A stretch of 35,244 nucleotides of DNA from the NCBI GenBank assembly GCA_002440745.1, contig DJVB01000018.1:1-35244 (forward strand), in the 5' to 3' direction. Below the pieces are notes generated by a model. That model saw only the letters and a list, made by a program, of their open reading frames with translations. It did no database searches and was not told the DNA's origin. The stretch is from Bacteroidales bacterium UBA6267. GTDB lineage: Bacteria; Bacteroidota; Bacteroidia; Bacteroidales; UBA1556. Position numbers and translations under genes: made by a program. Below are positions 16,670 to 24,411 of this stretch, piece after piece; position 1 is the first letter of the stretch, and the number at the start of each line of letters is the position of its first letter.

Positions 16670-19234
16670 ATGGAAGCTAAATTTTCAGAGCAATTAAAAA
16701 ACATCATCAGTTTTAGTCGTGAGGAAGCCATTCGATTAGGAAACGATTCCATAGGAATTGAACATTTTCTTTTGGGAATTTTGCGCGAAGGCATGAGTAG
16801 CGTAATGAAAATTCTTCAATACTACTCGATTGATGCTAAAGAACTAAAACAAAAGGTTGAAAAATCTGTCTATACAGGAAACAAAATAAAGGACACGGAT
16901 AACCTTCCATTTCTTAAGCAAGCAGAAAAATGCTTAAAAAGGACTTACCTTGAAGCTAAGATTTATCATACGGAAGCCATTGAGCCTGAACATCTTCTTT
17001 TGGCAATTTTGCGCGATGAAGATAATTTAATTACTCAGATTTTTGAACAATATGGCGTTGATTATCAGATGGTAACTGACGAGATTAAAACCATACTTAA
17101 GTCCAATGTTTTTCATAAAGGTGATAATCAAGTTCGTAGTGAGTTGCCCCATGAAGACCCTGAATTTGGTGAAGCTGGTGAAGACCGCCCAATGGGAACT
17201 CGTCCGGTTAAACCGACCGATGGACGATCAAAAACTCCGGTTTTAGATAATTTCGGACGTGATCTAACTCGCCTGGCTGAAGAAAATAAACTCGACCCCG
17301 TTGTAGGTCGTGAACGCGAATTGGAACGTATTGCACAGATTCTCAGTAGAAGAAAGAAAAATAACCCAATTCTGATTGGGGAGCCCGGTGTTGGTAAATC
17401 AGCCATTGCGGAAGGATTGGCCTTGAGAATCATTCAGCGGAAAGTGTCACGGGCATTGTTCGACAAGCGAATCGTAGCTTTAGATGTGGCGTCTTTAGTT
17501 GCAGGAACCAAATATCGTGGACAGTTTGAAGAACGTATGAAGGCTTTAATTAACGAGCTAGAAAAGAATCCTGATGTAATCATATTTATCGACGAAATCC
17601 ATACAATGGTTGGCGCCGGAGGTGCAACAGGTAGTTTAGATGCTTCCAATATGTTTAAACCTGCTCTCGCACGGGGTGAAATACAATGCATTGGAGCTAC
17701 TACTTTAGATGAATATCGTCAAAATATTGAGAAAGATGGGGCGCTTGAAAGGCGATTTCAGAAAATCATAGTTGAGGCAACTTCCCCAGAAGAAACTTAT
17801 ATTATTTTGAACAATATTAAAGTTCGTTATGAAGATCATCATTTAGTTACTTACACTGATGAAGCAATAAAAGCTTGTGTAAATCTGACTCAAAGATATG
17901 TGAGTGATCGTTTTCTACCTGATAAGGCCATTGATGCTCTTGATGAAGCCGGTTCACGGGTTCATATAACTCATATCAATGTCCCGGAGAAGATAGTTGA
18001 ATTGGAATCCCAAATCGAAATAGCTCGCAAAAATAAGCAGGAAGCCATCAAAGCTACTCGTTACGAAAAAGCCGCTGAGTTTAGAGATATGGAAAGGCAA
18101 CTGTCGGATCAGTTGAGTTATGAGCGAAAAAAATGGGAAGACCAATCAAGAATAAACCGTGAAGTTGTTGATGCCGAGAATGTTGCAGAGGTTGTTGCCA
18201 TGATGACAGGTGTTCCTGTTCAGCGCATAGCCCAAAACGAAGGCTCACGCCTTATTAATATGGAAACAGAATTACGGGGTTCTATTATTGGTCAAGACGA
18301 AGCTGTTTTGAAAGTCGTTAAAGCCATTCGCCGTAATCGTGCGGGATTAAAAGACCCGAATAAACCTATTGGATCCTTTATATTTCTCGGCCCTACAGGC
18401 GTTGGAAAAACCTTATTAGCCAAAGTTTTAAGCCGTTATCTCTTCGATTCTGATGACGCTCTTATTCGCATCGACATGAGTGAGTATATGGAAAAATTTG
18501 CTATTTCTCGTTTGGTGGGTGCGCCTCCCGGATATGTTGGTTACGAAGAAGGCGGTCAGTTAAGCGAAAAAGTCCGCAGAAAACCTTATTCGGTAGTTTT
18601 GCTTGATGAAATCGAAAAGGCACATCCGGATGTTTTTCATTTATTGCTTCAGGTATTAGATGATGGATTACTTACAGATAGTTATGGTAGAAAAATTGAT
18701 TTCAAAAACACCATAATAATTATGACTTCTAATATTGGAAGCCGTCAACTGAAGGAGTTTGGAACAGGTGTAGGATTCAACACTTCTGCTCGTAAGGAGT
18801 CCATACAATCCGACACAAGAAATGTGATAGAAAAAGCGCTGAAAAAGGCCTTTGCTCCTGAATTTTTAAATCGGATTGACGACATAGTGATGTTTGATTC
18901 ATTGGAAAGGGAAGATATTCATAAGATTATCGAAATTGAGTTGAAATCTCTCTACAAACGAATTGAAGGTTTAGGCTATTCCATTGATCTTACTGAGTCG
19001 GCAAAAGATTTCTTGGTCGAAAAAGGTTGGGATCCACAGTTTGGAGCTCGTCCTTTGAAACGCGCTATTCAGCGATATATCGAAGATGAACTGGCAGAGG
19101 AAATTATTAAGGCCGATTTGATTGAAGGTGATAAAATCAATATTGATTTCAATACGACTACTAATTCCATTGAAATCAAGATAATTAAAGGTCATTCTGA
19201 AACCAAATCTGTGGAAAACACAGATTTAAGTTGA
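16670..19234 (+). CDS. clpC: ClpC-type AAA+ unfoldase of the Clp protease
   Basis: An 854-residue Hsp100 protein. The Clp N double repeat occupies about 1-145 (FSEQLKNIISFSREEAIRLG). The first AAA domain has Walker A GEPGVGKS near 237-244. A UVR segment (KQEAIKATRYEKAAEFRDME) near 460-485 marks it as ClpC rather than ClpB or ClpA. The second AAA domain has Walker A GPTGVGKT near 574-581. A VGF loop in GTGVGFNTS, near residue 700, is the ClpP-docking tripeptide, so the protein should feed substrates to ClpP, which is not encoded here. It degrades misfolded and regulatory proteins in the cytosol, usually with adaptor proteins. It diverges from gyrA and precedes miaA by 22 bases, so clpC-miaA are probably one transcript. 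I saw no CIRCE or CtsR heptad operator upstream. Confidence 0.97.
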   Translation: MEAKFSEQLKNIISFSREEAIRLGNDSIGIEHFLLGILREGMSSVMKILQYYSIDAKELKQKVEKSVYTGNKIKDTDNLPFLKQAEKCLKRTYLEAKIYHTEAIEPEHLLLAILRDEDNLITQIFEQYGVDYQMVTDEIKTILKSNVFHKGDNQVRSELPHEDPEFGEAGEDRPMGTRPVKPTDGRSKTPVLDNFGRDLTRLAEENKLDPVVGRERELERIAQILSRRKKNNPILIGEPGVGKSAIAEGLALRIIQRKVSRALFDKRIVALDVASLVAGTKYRGQFEERMKALINELEKNPDVIIFIDEIHTMVGAGGATGSLDASNMFKPALARGEIQCIGATTLDEYRQNIEKDGALERRFQKIIVEATSPEETYIILNNIKVRYEDHHLVTYTDEAIKACVNLTQRYVSDRFLPDKAIDALDEAGSRVHITHINVPEKIVELESQIEIARKNKQEAIKATRYEKAAEFRDMERQLSDQLSYERKKWEDQSRINREVVDAENVAEVVAMMTGVPVQRIAQNEGSRLINMETELRGSIIGQDEAVLKVVKAIRRNRAGLKDPNKPIGSFIFLGPTGVGKTLLAKVLSRYLFDSDDALIRIDMSEYMEKFAISRLVGAPPGYVGYEEGGQLSEKVRRKPYSVVLLDEIEKAHPDVFHLLLQVLDDGLLTDSYGRKIDFKNTIIIMTSNIGSRQLKEFGTGVGFNTSARKESIQSDTRNVIEKALKKAFAPEFLNRIDDIVMFDSLEREDIHKIIEIELKSLYKRIEGLGYSIDLTESAKDFLVEKGWDPQFGARPLKRAIQRYIEDELAEEIIKADLIEGDKINIDFNTTTNSIEIKIIKGHSETKSVENTDLS

Positions 19235-19256
19235 ACTTGCTTCAACACATAGCAAT

Positions 19257-20171
19257 ATGATTATCACAATATTAGGAGCCACTGCCACAGGTAAAACCAA
19301 CTTAGCAGTGGCTCTTGCTTTAGAGATTGGTGGAGAAATTATTTCGGCTGATTCACGACAAGTTTATCGTGGTATGGACATCGGCACAGGAAAGGATTTA
19401 TCAGAATTTTCAATCAACGGAATTTCCATTCCTTACCATCTGATCGATATTGCGGAGCCTGGCACTGAATACAATGTTTTTCAGTATCAGAAAGATTTTA
19501 ATGAAACCCATTCAAAGATTATAAAGCAATCAAGAAAACCGATTCTTTGTGGAGGGACAGGTTTGTACCTCGAAGCCGCTTTAGGACTCCACTCCTACCC
19601 GGAAGTTCCTGTAAATTATAAGTTAAGAGATGATTTAAAAGAAAAAGACTTGAATGAATTGGGCGTAATCCTTTCTAATTTGAAGCCATTACACAATACC
19701 TCAGATAGTTTGAGTTTAGAGCGTTGTTTAAGGGCTATTGAAATAGAATTGTATAAAAAAGAAAATCCGGAAAAGTTTATAATACAGCCAAAGAATGCGG
19801 TTGTATTTGGAATAAAGTTCGATCGGAAAACCTTGCGAGACAGGATTACTAATCGTTTAATGTTTCGTTTAAAAAATGGAATGTTGGAAGAAACGATTGC
19901 ATTAATTGAGGATTACGGGGTTTCACCTGAAAAACTCAAGTATTACGGTTTGGAGTATAAATATCTGACCTTGTATTATTTAAATGAAATCAACTATGAG
20001 GAAATGGTTTCACAACTAAATACGGCCATTCATCAATTTGCAAAGCGACAAGAGACATGGTTTAGAGGAATGGAGACGAAGAAAAATCTGAAAATTCACT
20101 GGATTGATGGCCATTGGCCTGAGTCACGAAAAATGGACTTTATCAAGCAAATATTAGAGAATAGTTATTAA
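19257..20171 (+). CDS. miaA: tRNA dimethylallyltransferase
   Basis: A 304-residue MiaA. The N-terminal P-loop GATATGKTN (residues 7-15) is followed by SADSRQVYRGMDIGTGKDLS, CGGTGLYLEAALG and a LSLERCLRAIEI-type helix, then the MFRLKNGMLEETIALIEDYG and YYGLEYKYLTLYY segments. The enzyme transfers a dimethylallyl group from DMAPP to N6 of A37 in tRNAs that read UNN codons; MiaB can then methylthiolate the product. The central insertion is shorter than in E. coli MiaA. Many Bacteroidota carry two miaA paralogues, so this may be one of a pair. It starts 22 bases after clpC and is probably co-transcribed with it. Confidence 0.93.
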   Translation: MIITILGATATGKTNLAVALALEIGGEIISADSRQVYRGMDIGTGKDLSEFSINGISIPYHLIDIAEPGTEYNVFQYQKDFNETHSKIIKQSRKPILCGGTGLYLEAALGLHSYPEVPVNYKLRDDLKEKDLNELGVILSNLKPLHNTSDSLSLERCLRAIEIELYKKENPEKFIIQPKNAVVFGIKFDRKTLRDRITNRLMFRLKNGMLEETIALIEDYGVSPEKLKYYGLEYKYLTLYYLNEINYEEMVSQLNTAIHQFAKRQETWFRGMETKKNLKIHWIDGHWPESRKMDFIKQILENSY

Positions 20172-20226
20172 ACCACCTTTGTTAAAAGAATTACTGCTTT
20201 GCTGATTTATTCCTATCTGAAACATC

Positions 20227-20234
20227 TATTTTTG
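20227..20234 (+). promoter_or_regulatory. -7 box before the small exported protein gene
   Basis: TATTTTTG matches TAnnTTTG, 33 bases before the ATG at 20267. A TTTG lies at 20198-20201, with a 25-base gap that is longer than ideal. Confidence 0.45.
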
Positions 20235-20266
20235 AAATAGATATTAACTTATAAACTAAGGAATTA

Positions 20267-20794
20267 ATGAAAATAACAGTTTTACTATTAGTCTTTTTTA
20301 GTCTGGCATTATTAAGCCAAGCGCAGCATCATGTTGTTTTGAAAAACGGCAAGAAAATCGAATGTGTAGTGATGTCGTTAAATAATGACACTTTGGAAGT
20401 TTATGTGGACATGAAAGTTATGAAACTGCCATTAATAGAAGTTTCGTCCATATTTTTTGCCCAGCAAGTAGCTTATGACGGAGGACTTTTGGCGGAAACA
20501 CCGGAGCAAAGTATCCAATCTGGCAATTATACCATTAAATACAAGATTAGAGGCAGGAAGATAATTAAAGCACCTGTAATTACCAATGCAACGGAAAAGA
20601 AAGGGCGTGTTGTTGTGCAAGTTGAGGTGGATAAATACGGAAATGTGTTGAAGGCGGAACCCGGTTACATTGGTAGTACTACCTCCGATAAATATCTTTT
20701 GGCAAAAGCGATGAAGGCTGCCCAGGACACCAAGTTTGATGTTTATATGGAAGGACCAATTACCACCGAAGGTCTGATAATAATTGAATATTAG
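20267..20794 (+). CDS. Small exported protein with a TonB-C-like domain
   Basis: A 175-residue protein with a clear signal peptide (LLLVFFSLALLSQA, cleavage near residue 20) and no other membrane segment. The N-terminal half (HHVVLKNGKKIECVVMSLNN...IEVSSIFF) looks like a small beta domain. The C-terminal part (about 105-175: GRVVVQVEVDKYGNVLKAEPG, a KAMKAAQDTKFD helix and TTEGLIIIEY) has the strand-helix-strand pattern of TonB C-terminal domains. It lacks the membrane anchor and Pro-rich region of a real TonB, so it is not an energy transducer. A periplasmic or surface location is inferred and the function is unknown. It follows miaA by 95 bases with its own -7-like box, and a strong hairpin follows it. 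Confidence 0.7.
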   Translation: MKITVLLLVFFSLALLSQAQHHVVLKNGKKIECVVMSLNNDTLEVYVDMKVMKLPLIEVSSIFFAQQVAYDGGLLAETPEQSIQSGNYTIKYKIRGRKIIKAPVITNATEKKGRVVVQVEVDKYGNVLKAEPGYIGSTTSDKYLLAKAMKAAQDTKFDVYMEGPITTEGLIIIEY

Positions 20795-20796
20795 AA

Positions 20797-20833
20797 AAAT
20801 GGCAACTAATTAACAAACAATTAGTTGCCATTT
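20797..20833. terminator. Bidirectional terminator between convergent genes
   Basis: A perfect 15-bp stem pairs AAATGGCAACTAATT (20797-20811) with AATTAGTTGCCATTT (20819-20833) across a seven-base loop. It serves the plus-strand gene ending at 20794 and the minus-strand ptb gene; the T tract is better on the minus strand. Confidence 0.88.
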
Positions 20834-20868
20834 ATCATCTAAACTATAAGATTAGATCTAAAAAACCA

Positions 20869-21765
20869 TTAATCCATTGCTGCTGCAAGTGCAATCGACA
20901 TAAGTTTACTATGATCCGAATCGGATCGAGAGGTGAGAACAACCGGAACTTTTGCACCCATTACTACTGCGGCTGCTGCGGCTCCTCCAAGAAAATTAAG
21001 CGATTTGTATAAAACATTACCGGAATAAATATCAGGAGTGACAATCAAATCAACATCTCCCGCCACCGGACTGTCAATTCCTTTATGTTCAGCAGCTTCC
21101 TTACTCACAGCATTATCCAAAGCCAAAGGACCATCAATGATACATCCTTTAAACTGACCACGTTTCGACATCATTGTCATTAGAGCAGCATCAACAGAAG
21201 GCGACATTTTATAGTTAACCGTTTCAACAGCGCCTACAATTGCAATCTTAGGCTCTTTTATACCCAATTTATGGAAGGCGGTAATCGCATTATTCACCAT
21301 TGCAACTTTATCATTGAACTCCGGCTCCACATTCATCGCTGCATCGGTAACAGCAATGAGCTTGTGATAGTAAGGGCTTTCAAAGAAAGCCAAATGACTT
21401 AAGGTGTCGCCGCTGCGAAGTCCGGTTTCTTTATCTAAAATCGCTTTCAGATAATCCCCGCTACTTACCAAGCCTTTCATTAAAATCTCGGCATTACCAT
21501 TTCTAACTTGTTGAACTGCAATACGCGCAGCTTTTGCCGGATTTGGCTCGTTGATAATTTCAATTCCGCTCAAATCAAAAGATATTTCTGCCGCCATCGA
21601 CCTGATAGATTCTTCATCACCTATCAAAATAGGAATGACAATGCCTACTTTTTTAGCTTCTTTAACTGCCAGCAATACCGGCATATCCGCCGCGGCAGCC
21701 ACTGCAATTCGGCGAGTCTTTTTCGACTTGGCAATTTCCAATAAATCGTTTAATGTTTTTATCAT
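20869..21765 (-). CDS. ptb: Phosphate butyryltransferase (Pta_Ptb family)
   Basis: A 298-residue phosphate acyltransferase of the Ptb branch. Typical segments are LMKGLVSSGDYLKAIL, SHLAFFESPYYHKLIAVTDAAMN, IAIVGAVETVNYKM, IIDGPLALDNAVS, the DLIVTPDIYSGNVLYKSL motif, and PVVLTSRSDS near the end. Ptb interconverts butyryl- (or branched-chain acyl-) CoA and acyl-phosphate in the cytosol. Butyrate kinase (Buk) then makes ATP from the acyl-phosphate. The length fits Ptb (about 300) rather than the larger Pta. In many Bacteroidota buk lies next to ptb; here the flanking genes are a zinc-ribbon protein and the exported protein, so the kinase must be elsewhere. Substrate preference between butyrate and branched acids cannot be read from the sequence. 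Confidence 0.9.
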   Translation of the reverse strand: MIKTLNDLLEIAKSKKTRRIAVAAAADMPVLLAVKEAKKVGIVIPILIGDEESIRSMAAEISFDLSGIEIINEPNPAKAARIAVQQVRNGNAEILMKGLVSSGDYLKAILDKETGLRSGDTLSHLAFFESPYYHKLIAVTDAAMNVEPEFNDKVAMVNNAITAFHKLGIKEPKIAIVGAVETVNYKMSPSVDAALMTMMSKRGQFKGCIIDGPLALDNAVSKEAAEHKGIDSPVAGDVDLIVTPDIYSGNVLYKSLNFLGGAAAAAVVMGAKVPVVLTSRSDSDHSKLMSIALAAAMD

Positions 21766-21795
21766 AAGATGTTATTATTCTAATTGTTAGCGCGA

Positions 21796-21803
21796 CAAAA
21801 ATA
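21796..21803 (-). promoter_or_regulatory. ptb -7 box
   Basis: On the minus strand this reads TATTTTTG (TAnnTTTG), 30 bases upstream of the ptb ATG at 21765. No clear -33 TTTG is seen. Confidence 0.45.
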
Positions 21804-21862
21804 CTACTTTCCTTTAGTACTTCATTGGAACATATAGGTAATTCTTCAATAATTGGCTTGAT

Positions 21863-22303
21863 TTAATCATCAGAAGAACCAAGAATAATTTCTTTAAGTT
21901 CAATCTTTGTTTTGTCTGAAAAGTCTTCCCGAGTTTCGATACAATGCGTGATTTTTTTCTTAAAATTCCAGCAAGTCATAGGTCTGGTTTGTAGCTCTTC
22001 AGCCAATTTTGCCACAGGAATTTCCCGATCGTAGCATACAAGATGTGCAAGTTTGAATGCAATAGGCAATGAAATCTTACAACGATGAAATATGGTGTGA
22101 GCTGTTGCAGTTTCTTCCGTTTTGCATCTCGTGCAACGTCTCGAAAACGGCTTAGAACCAGCACAATAGTTGGTATGTCCGCACTTTTTGCACACAAAGC
22201 CATCTTTCCATTTCTCATCGGAAATAAACTTCAAACATTTTTCTTCCGAAGTGAAAAATGTCTCTAATTCGCCTATCTTAATACGAGAAAATGCAGTAAA
22301 CAT
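21863..22303 (-). CDS. Solo zinc-ribbon/HTH protein related to the IS1595 transposase N-terminus
   Basis: A 146-residue protein that resembles the N-terminal part of IS1595/ISXO2-type transposases. It begins with an FFTSEEKCLKFISDEKWKDG helix. A zinc ribbon follows, with Cys38-x2-Cys41 and Cys57-x2-Cys60, then a TATAHTIFHRCKISLPIAFK segment. A helix-turn-helix follows (VAKLAEELQTRPMTCWNFKKKI). In transposases these two parts are followed by the DDE catalytic domain. Here the chain ends in an acidic tail (IELKEIILGSSDD), and no catalytic remnant is present in the 97 bases before ptb. The frame is clean, with an intact start and stop, so it may be a domesticated DNA-binding protein rather than a decaying insertion sequence. 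No terminal inverted repeats were found around it. Its function is unknown. Confidence 0.7.
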   Translation of the reverse strand: MFTAFSRIKIGELETFFTSEEKCLKFISDEKWKDGFVCKKCGHTNYCAGSKPFSRRCTRCKTEETATAHTIFHRCKISLPIAFKLAHLVCYDREIPVAKLAEELQTRPMTCWNFKKKITHCIETREDFSDKTKIELKEIILGSSDD

Positions 22304-22335
22304 TTGTTATTTAAATAGTTGGTAAAATTCTGGTG

Positions 22336-22343
22336 CAAAATTA
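22336..22343 (-). promoter_or_regulatory. -7 box for the zinc-ribbon gene
   Basis: The minus strand reads TAATTTTG, 32 bases upstream of the ATG at 22303. No clear -33 element is visible, so this is weak. Confidence 0.35.
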
Positions 22344-22386
22344 ACAAAAATTAGTGATGTTAATGCGATATAAAAATAAAATAATG

Positions 22387-22394
22387 TACTTTTG
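22387..22394 (+). promoter_or_regulatory. -7 box for the thioredoxin pair
   Basis: TACTTTTG followed by CAGCG is very similar to the dps promoter box (TACTTTTGCAACG). It lies 30 bases before the ATG at 22425. The upstream in-frame ATG-equivalent at 22392 falls inside it and is therefore not the start. Confidence 0.55.
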
Positions 22395-22424
22395 CAGCGT
22401 TTTATTACATCAACTTATTTATAT

Positions 22425-23003
22425 ATGAATATTCGATTAAGTTTATTAGGTCTTGCAACGCTTTGTATGGTTGGTTGTTCAAGTCAAGTTGAAAAAGCCG
22501 GAAATAGCGAAGCTGCTTCTACAACGGTTACAGAGCAAAGCGCATCAGCCGAGCCTCAAGTTACTGAAGATGCAATCAAAAATTTGGTAACGGAGCAACC
22601 CACTGAAGTTGGTACAAACACCAATTCAGGCAACAATGGTAAAGTGAAGAAAATCAATACTCAACAGTTCATTGATGAGATATTTGATTATAAAACAAAT
22701 CAAGGCAATTGGGTTTATAAAGGAAAGCGTCATGCAGTGATAGATTTTTATGCTGATTGGTGTGGCCCATGTAAAAGAGTGGCTCCGATTATGGACGAAT
22801 TAGCTAAGCAATACCAAGGACAGATTGATTTTTATAAAATAAATACGGATGAGGAAGGCGAGCTTTCGGGCTCTGTTTTCGGAATCCGCAGCATTCCAAG
22901 TATATTATTTATTCCTGCTAAGGGTCAACCAGCCATGTACACAGGCGCCTTTCCTAAGGATCAATATATTACAATTATTAAAGAACAATTTAAAATTAAC
23001 TAA
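22425..23003 (+). CDS. Thioredoxin-like lipoprotein
   Basis: A 192-residue protein with a lipoprotein signal: MNIRLSLLGLATLCMVGC, lipobox MVGC with Cys18 as the acylated residue. A low-complexity Ser/Thr/Glu linker extends to about residue 70. A complete thioredoxin fold follows, with the redox motif WCGPCK in FYADWCGPCKRVAPIMDEL and the cis-Pro in IRSIPSILF. It is expected to be anchored in the periplasmic face of a membrane or the outer membrane and to exchange disulfides there. A longer frame starts at 22392, but that codon overlaps the -7 promoter box. The next gene, 15 bases downstream, encodes a cytosolic thioredoxin with the same flanking residues, so the two are recent paralogues in one operon. 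How electrons cross the membrane to this protein is not evident from the window. Confidence 0.87.
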   Translation: MNIRLSLLGLATLCMVGCSSQVEKAGNSEAASTTVTEQSASAEPQVTEDAIKNLVTEQPTEVGTNTNSGNNGKVKKINTQQFIDEIFDYKTNQGNWVYKGKRHAVIDFYADWCGPCKRVAPIMDELAKQYQGQIDFYKINTDEEGELSGSVFGIRSIPSILFIPAKGQPAMYTGAFPKDQYITIIKEQFKIN

Positions 23004-23018
23004 TAACTACAAATTATC

Positions 23019-23384
23019 ATGACAACTCATTTAACGAAACAAGCATTTTTAGATAAAGTATTCAACTACGAAAAGAATAAGGATTGGAAATTCGAAGGAG
23101 AACTACCATGTATCATTGACTTTTATGCCGATTGGTGTGGTCCGTGCAAAATGGTGGCACCGATTCTTGAAGAATTATCAGTTGAATTTGAAGGCAAAAT
23201 AAACATTTATAAAGTAAACACTGAAGTTGAGCAAGAGCTTGCTGCCGCTTTTGGAATTCGCAGCATTCCTTCTATGCTTTTCTGCCCAAAAGATGGTCAA
23301 CCTCAAATGGCTGTTGGTGCATTACCAAAAGACACATTGATTCAGGCAATTAACGATGTTTTACTTAAAGAAACTGTTGCTTAA
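23019..23384 (+). CDS. Cytosolic thioredoxin
   Basis: A 121-residue thioredoxin without a signal peptide. The active site is WCGPCK in FYADWCGPCKMVAPILEEL and the cis-Pro is in IRSIPSMLF. It is slightly longer than E. coli TrxA (109) because of an N-terminal extension (QAFLDKVFNYEKNKDWKFEG). The upstream lipoprotein has the same extension (QQFIDEIFDYKTNQGNWVYKG), which shows common origin. It reduces disulfides in cytosolic targets, probably including peroxiredoxins, with electrons from thioredoxin reductase. A third cysteine (LFCPKDG) is present near the C-terminus. It is co-transcribed with the lipoprotein gene and followed by a strong terminator. Confidence 0.92.
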   Translation: MTTHLTKQAFLDKVFNYEKNKDWKFEGELPCIIDFYADWCGPCKMVAPILEELSVEFEGKINIYKVNTEVEQELAAAFGIRSIPSMLFCPKDGQPQMAVGALPKDTLIQAINDVLLKETVA

Positions 23385-23421
23385 ACAACAATTAGTTTTT
23401 CATATATTAGGTTTTAGGTGT

Positions 23422-23454
23422 GAAGGAGTCAGTTTTTTGGCTCCTTCTTTTTTT
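23422..23454 (+). terminator. Terminator after the thioredoxin pair, overlapping the end of the radical SAM gene
   Basis: GAAGGAG (23422-23428) pairs with CTCCTTC (23441-23447), extended by two inner pairs, and a long T run follows. The minus-strand radical SAM gene stops at 23429, so its last codons, including a Lys run, are encoded by this hairpin and T tract. Confidence 0.88.
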
Positions 23455-24409
23455 GTTGAATTATAAATTTATAAAAACGAACTCCGTTTTCGACTACTTC
23501 TTCCACCCTGCCCTTTTGAATCAATACCTCTAATATCTCATTAATTTTTTCAAAATCAGACTCAATCGTAACTTCTGCAATATCAAATAAAGTGCAAGGG
23601 CGCCTTTTTAGCAACTCTAAAACCATTGACTCCGAGATAGTCACTTTTGACTCAGAAGATTGTTTTGCCTCCGATCTTCGAGCAATGATGTCGATATTTG
23701 GATAGTCAATAATTTTAGCAACAACTTCTAACTCGTTATAAGTCAAAGGTTTTAAATCGGCCAATACACCCGGGCGATCTAATGTGTTGAGCTGAACCCT
23801 TGTAGGCTTAATTTTCAGAATAATATCGCGCAATAATTTGAGCTCCGATTCATGGTCATTATATCCTTTGAGAAAAAGAATTTCGAGGTTTAGCTCTCCT
23901 TTGTATTCCTGAGAAAAATGTATGAGGCCGGAAATATATTCATCAATATTAATGGAAGATTCGGGTTTGTCGATTTTTTCAAAAACTTCTTTTGAAACTG
24001 CGTCCAATGAAGGCATAACCATATCGGCAGGCAAAAGTTCTCTTCTAACCTCCGGATTGTTCAGCGTAGTTCCATTAGTCAAAACAGCAATTTTCACCAA
24101 TGGATAATTAGTTTTTAAGAAAAGAATAACATCTCCAAACCTACTATTAAGAGTTGGCTCGCCTGATCCAGTGATAGTTACAAAATCAGGCATTGGGTTA
24201 TTTTCGAGGTAGTGATGAAGTTCTTCCACTACCTTATCATATTTCACATATTCTTTTCGCTCCATAGTAAGAACCGTTGTGGCTCCAACTTCACAATAAA
24301 CACAATCTAAGCTACAGACTTTGCGCGGCGCCAAATCGACACCCAATGAAACCCCGAGCCGTCTTGAATTTACCGGACCAAACAGATATTTATAATTTCT
24401 TTTAAGCAT
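23429..24409 (-). CDS. Radical SAM protein with C-terminal winged-helix-like region
   Basis: A 326-residue radical SAM enzyme. The iron-sulfur/SAM motif is Cys32-x3-Cys36-x2-Cys39 in VCSLDCVYCEVG. Conserved core segments include GPVNSRRLG near the N-terminus, TITGSGEPTLN (GGE-like motif), VLTNGTTL and LEILFLKGYND. This pattern fits the COG0731-type family, related to wybutosine enzymes and often annotated only as radical SAM protein; the substrate is unknown. Residues about 255-320 (ISESMVLELLKRRPCTLFDIAEV...LEVLIQKGRVEEVV) look like a winged helix. The linker between the two contains ARRSEAKQS, encoded by what looks like a dispersed repeat. The gene starts two bases after the rlmD stop, so it is translated from the rlmD message. 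Confidence 0.85.
   Translation of the reverse strand: MLKRNYKYLFGPVNSRRLGVSLGVDLAPRKVCSLDCVYCEVGATTVLTMERKEYVKYDKVVEELHHYLENNPMPDFVTITGSGEPTLNSRFGDVILFLKTNYPLVKIAVLTNGTTLNNPEVRRELLPADMVMPSLDAVSKEVFEKIDKPESSINIDEYISGLIHFSQEYKGELNLEILFLKGYNDHESELKLLRDIILKIKPTRVQLNTLDRPGVLADLKPLTYNELEVVAKIIDYPNIDIIARRSEAKQSSESKVTISESMVLELLKRRPCTLFDIAEVTIESDFEKINEILEVLIQKGRVEEVVENGVRFYKFIIQQKKKEPKN
23658..23693 (-). repeat. Likely dispersed repeat captured inside the radical SAM gene
   Basis: On the minus strand the segment starts CATCATTGCTCG and continues AAGATCGGAGGCAAAACAAT. It closely resembles the family CATTGCGAG-(n)-GGAGGCGAAGCAATC that is scattered through many bacterial genomes. It encodes IARRSEAKQS in frame, in the linker between the catalytic and winged-helix parts. 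The resemblance is judged from memory, so it is tentative. Confidence 0.45.
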
Positions 24410-24411
24410 AA

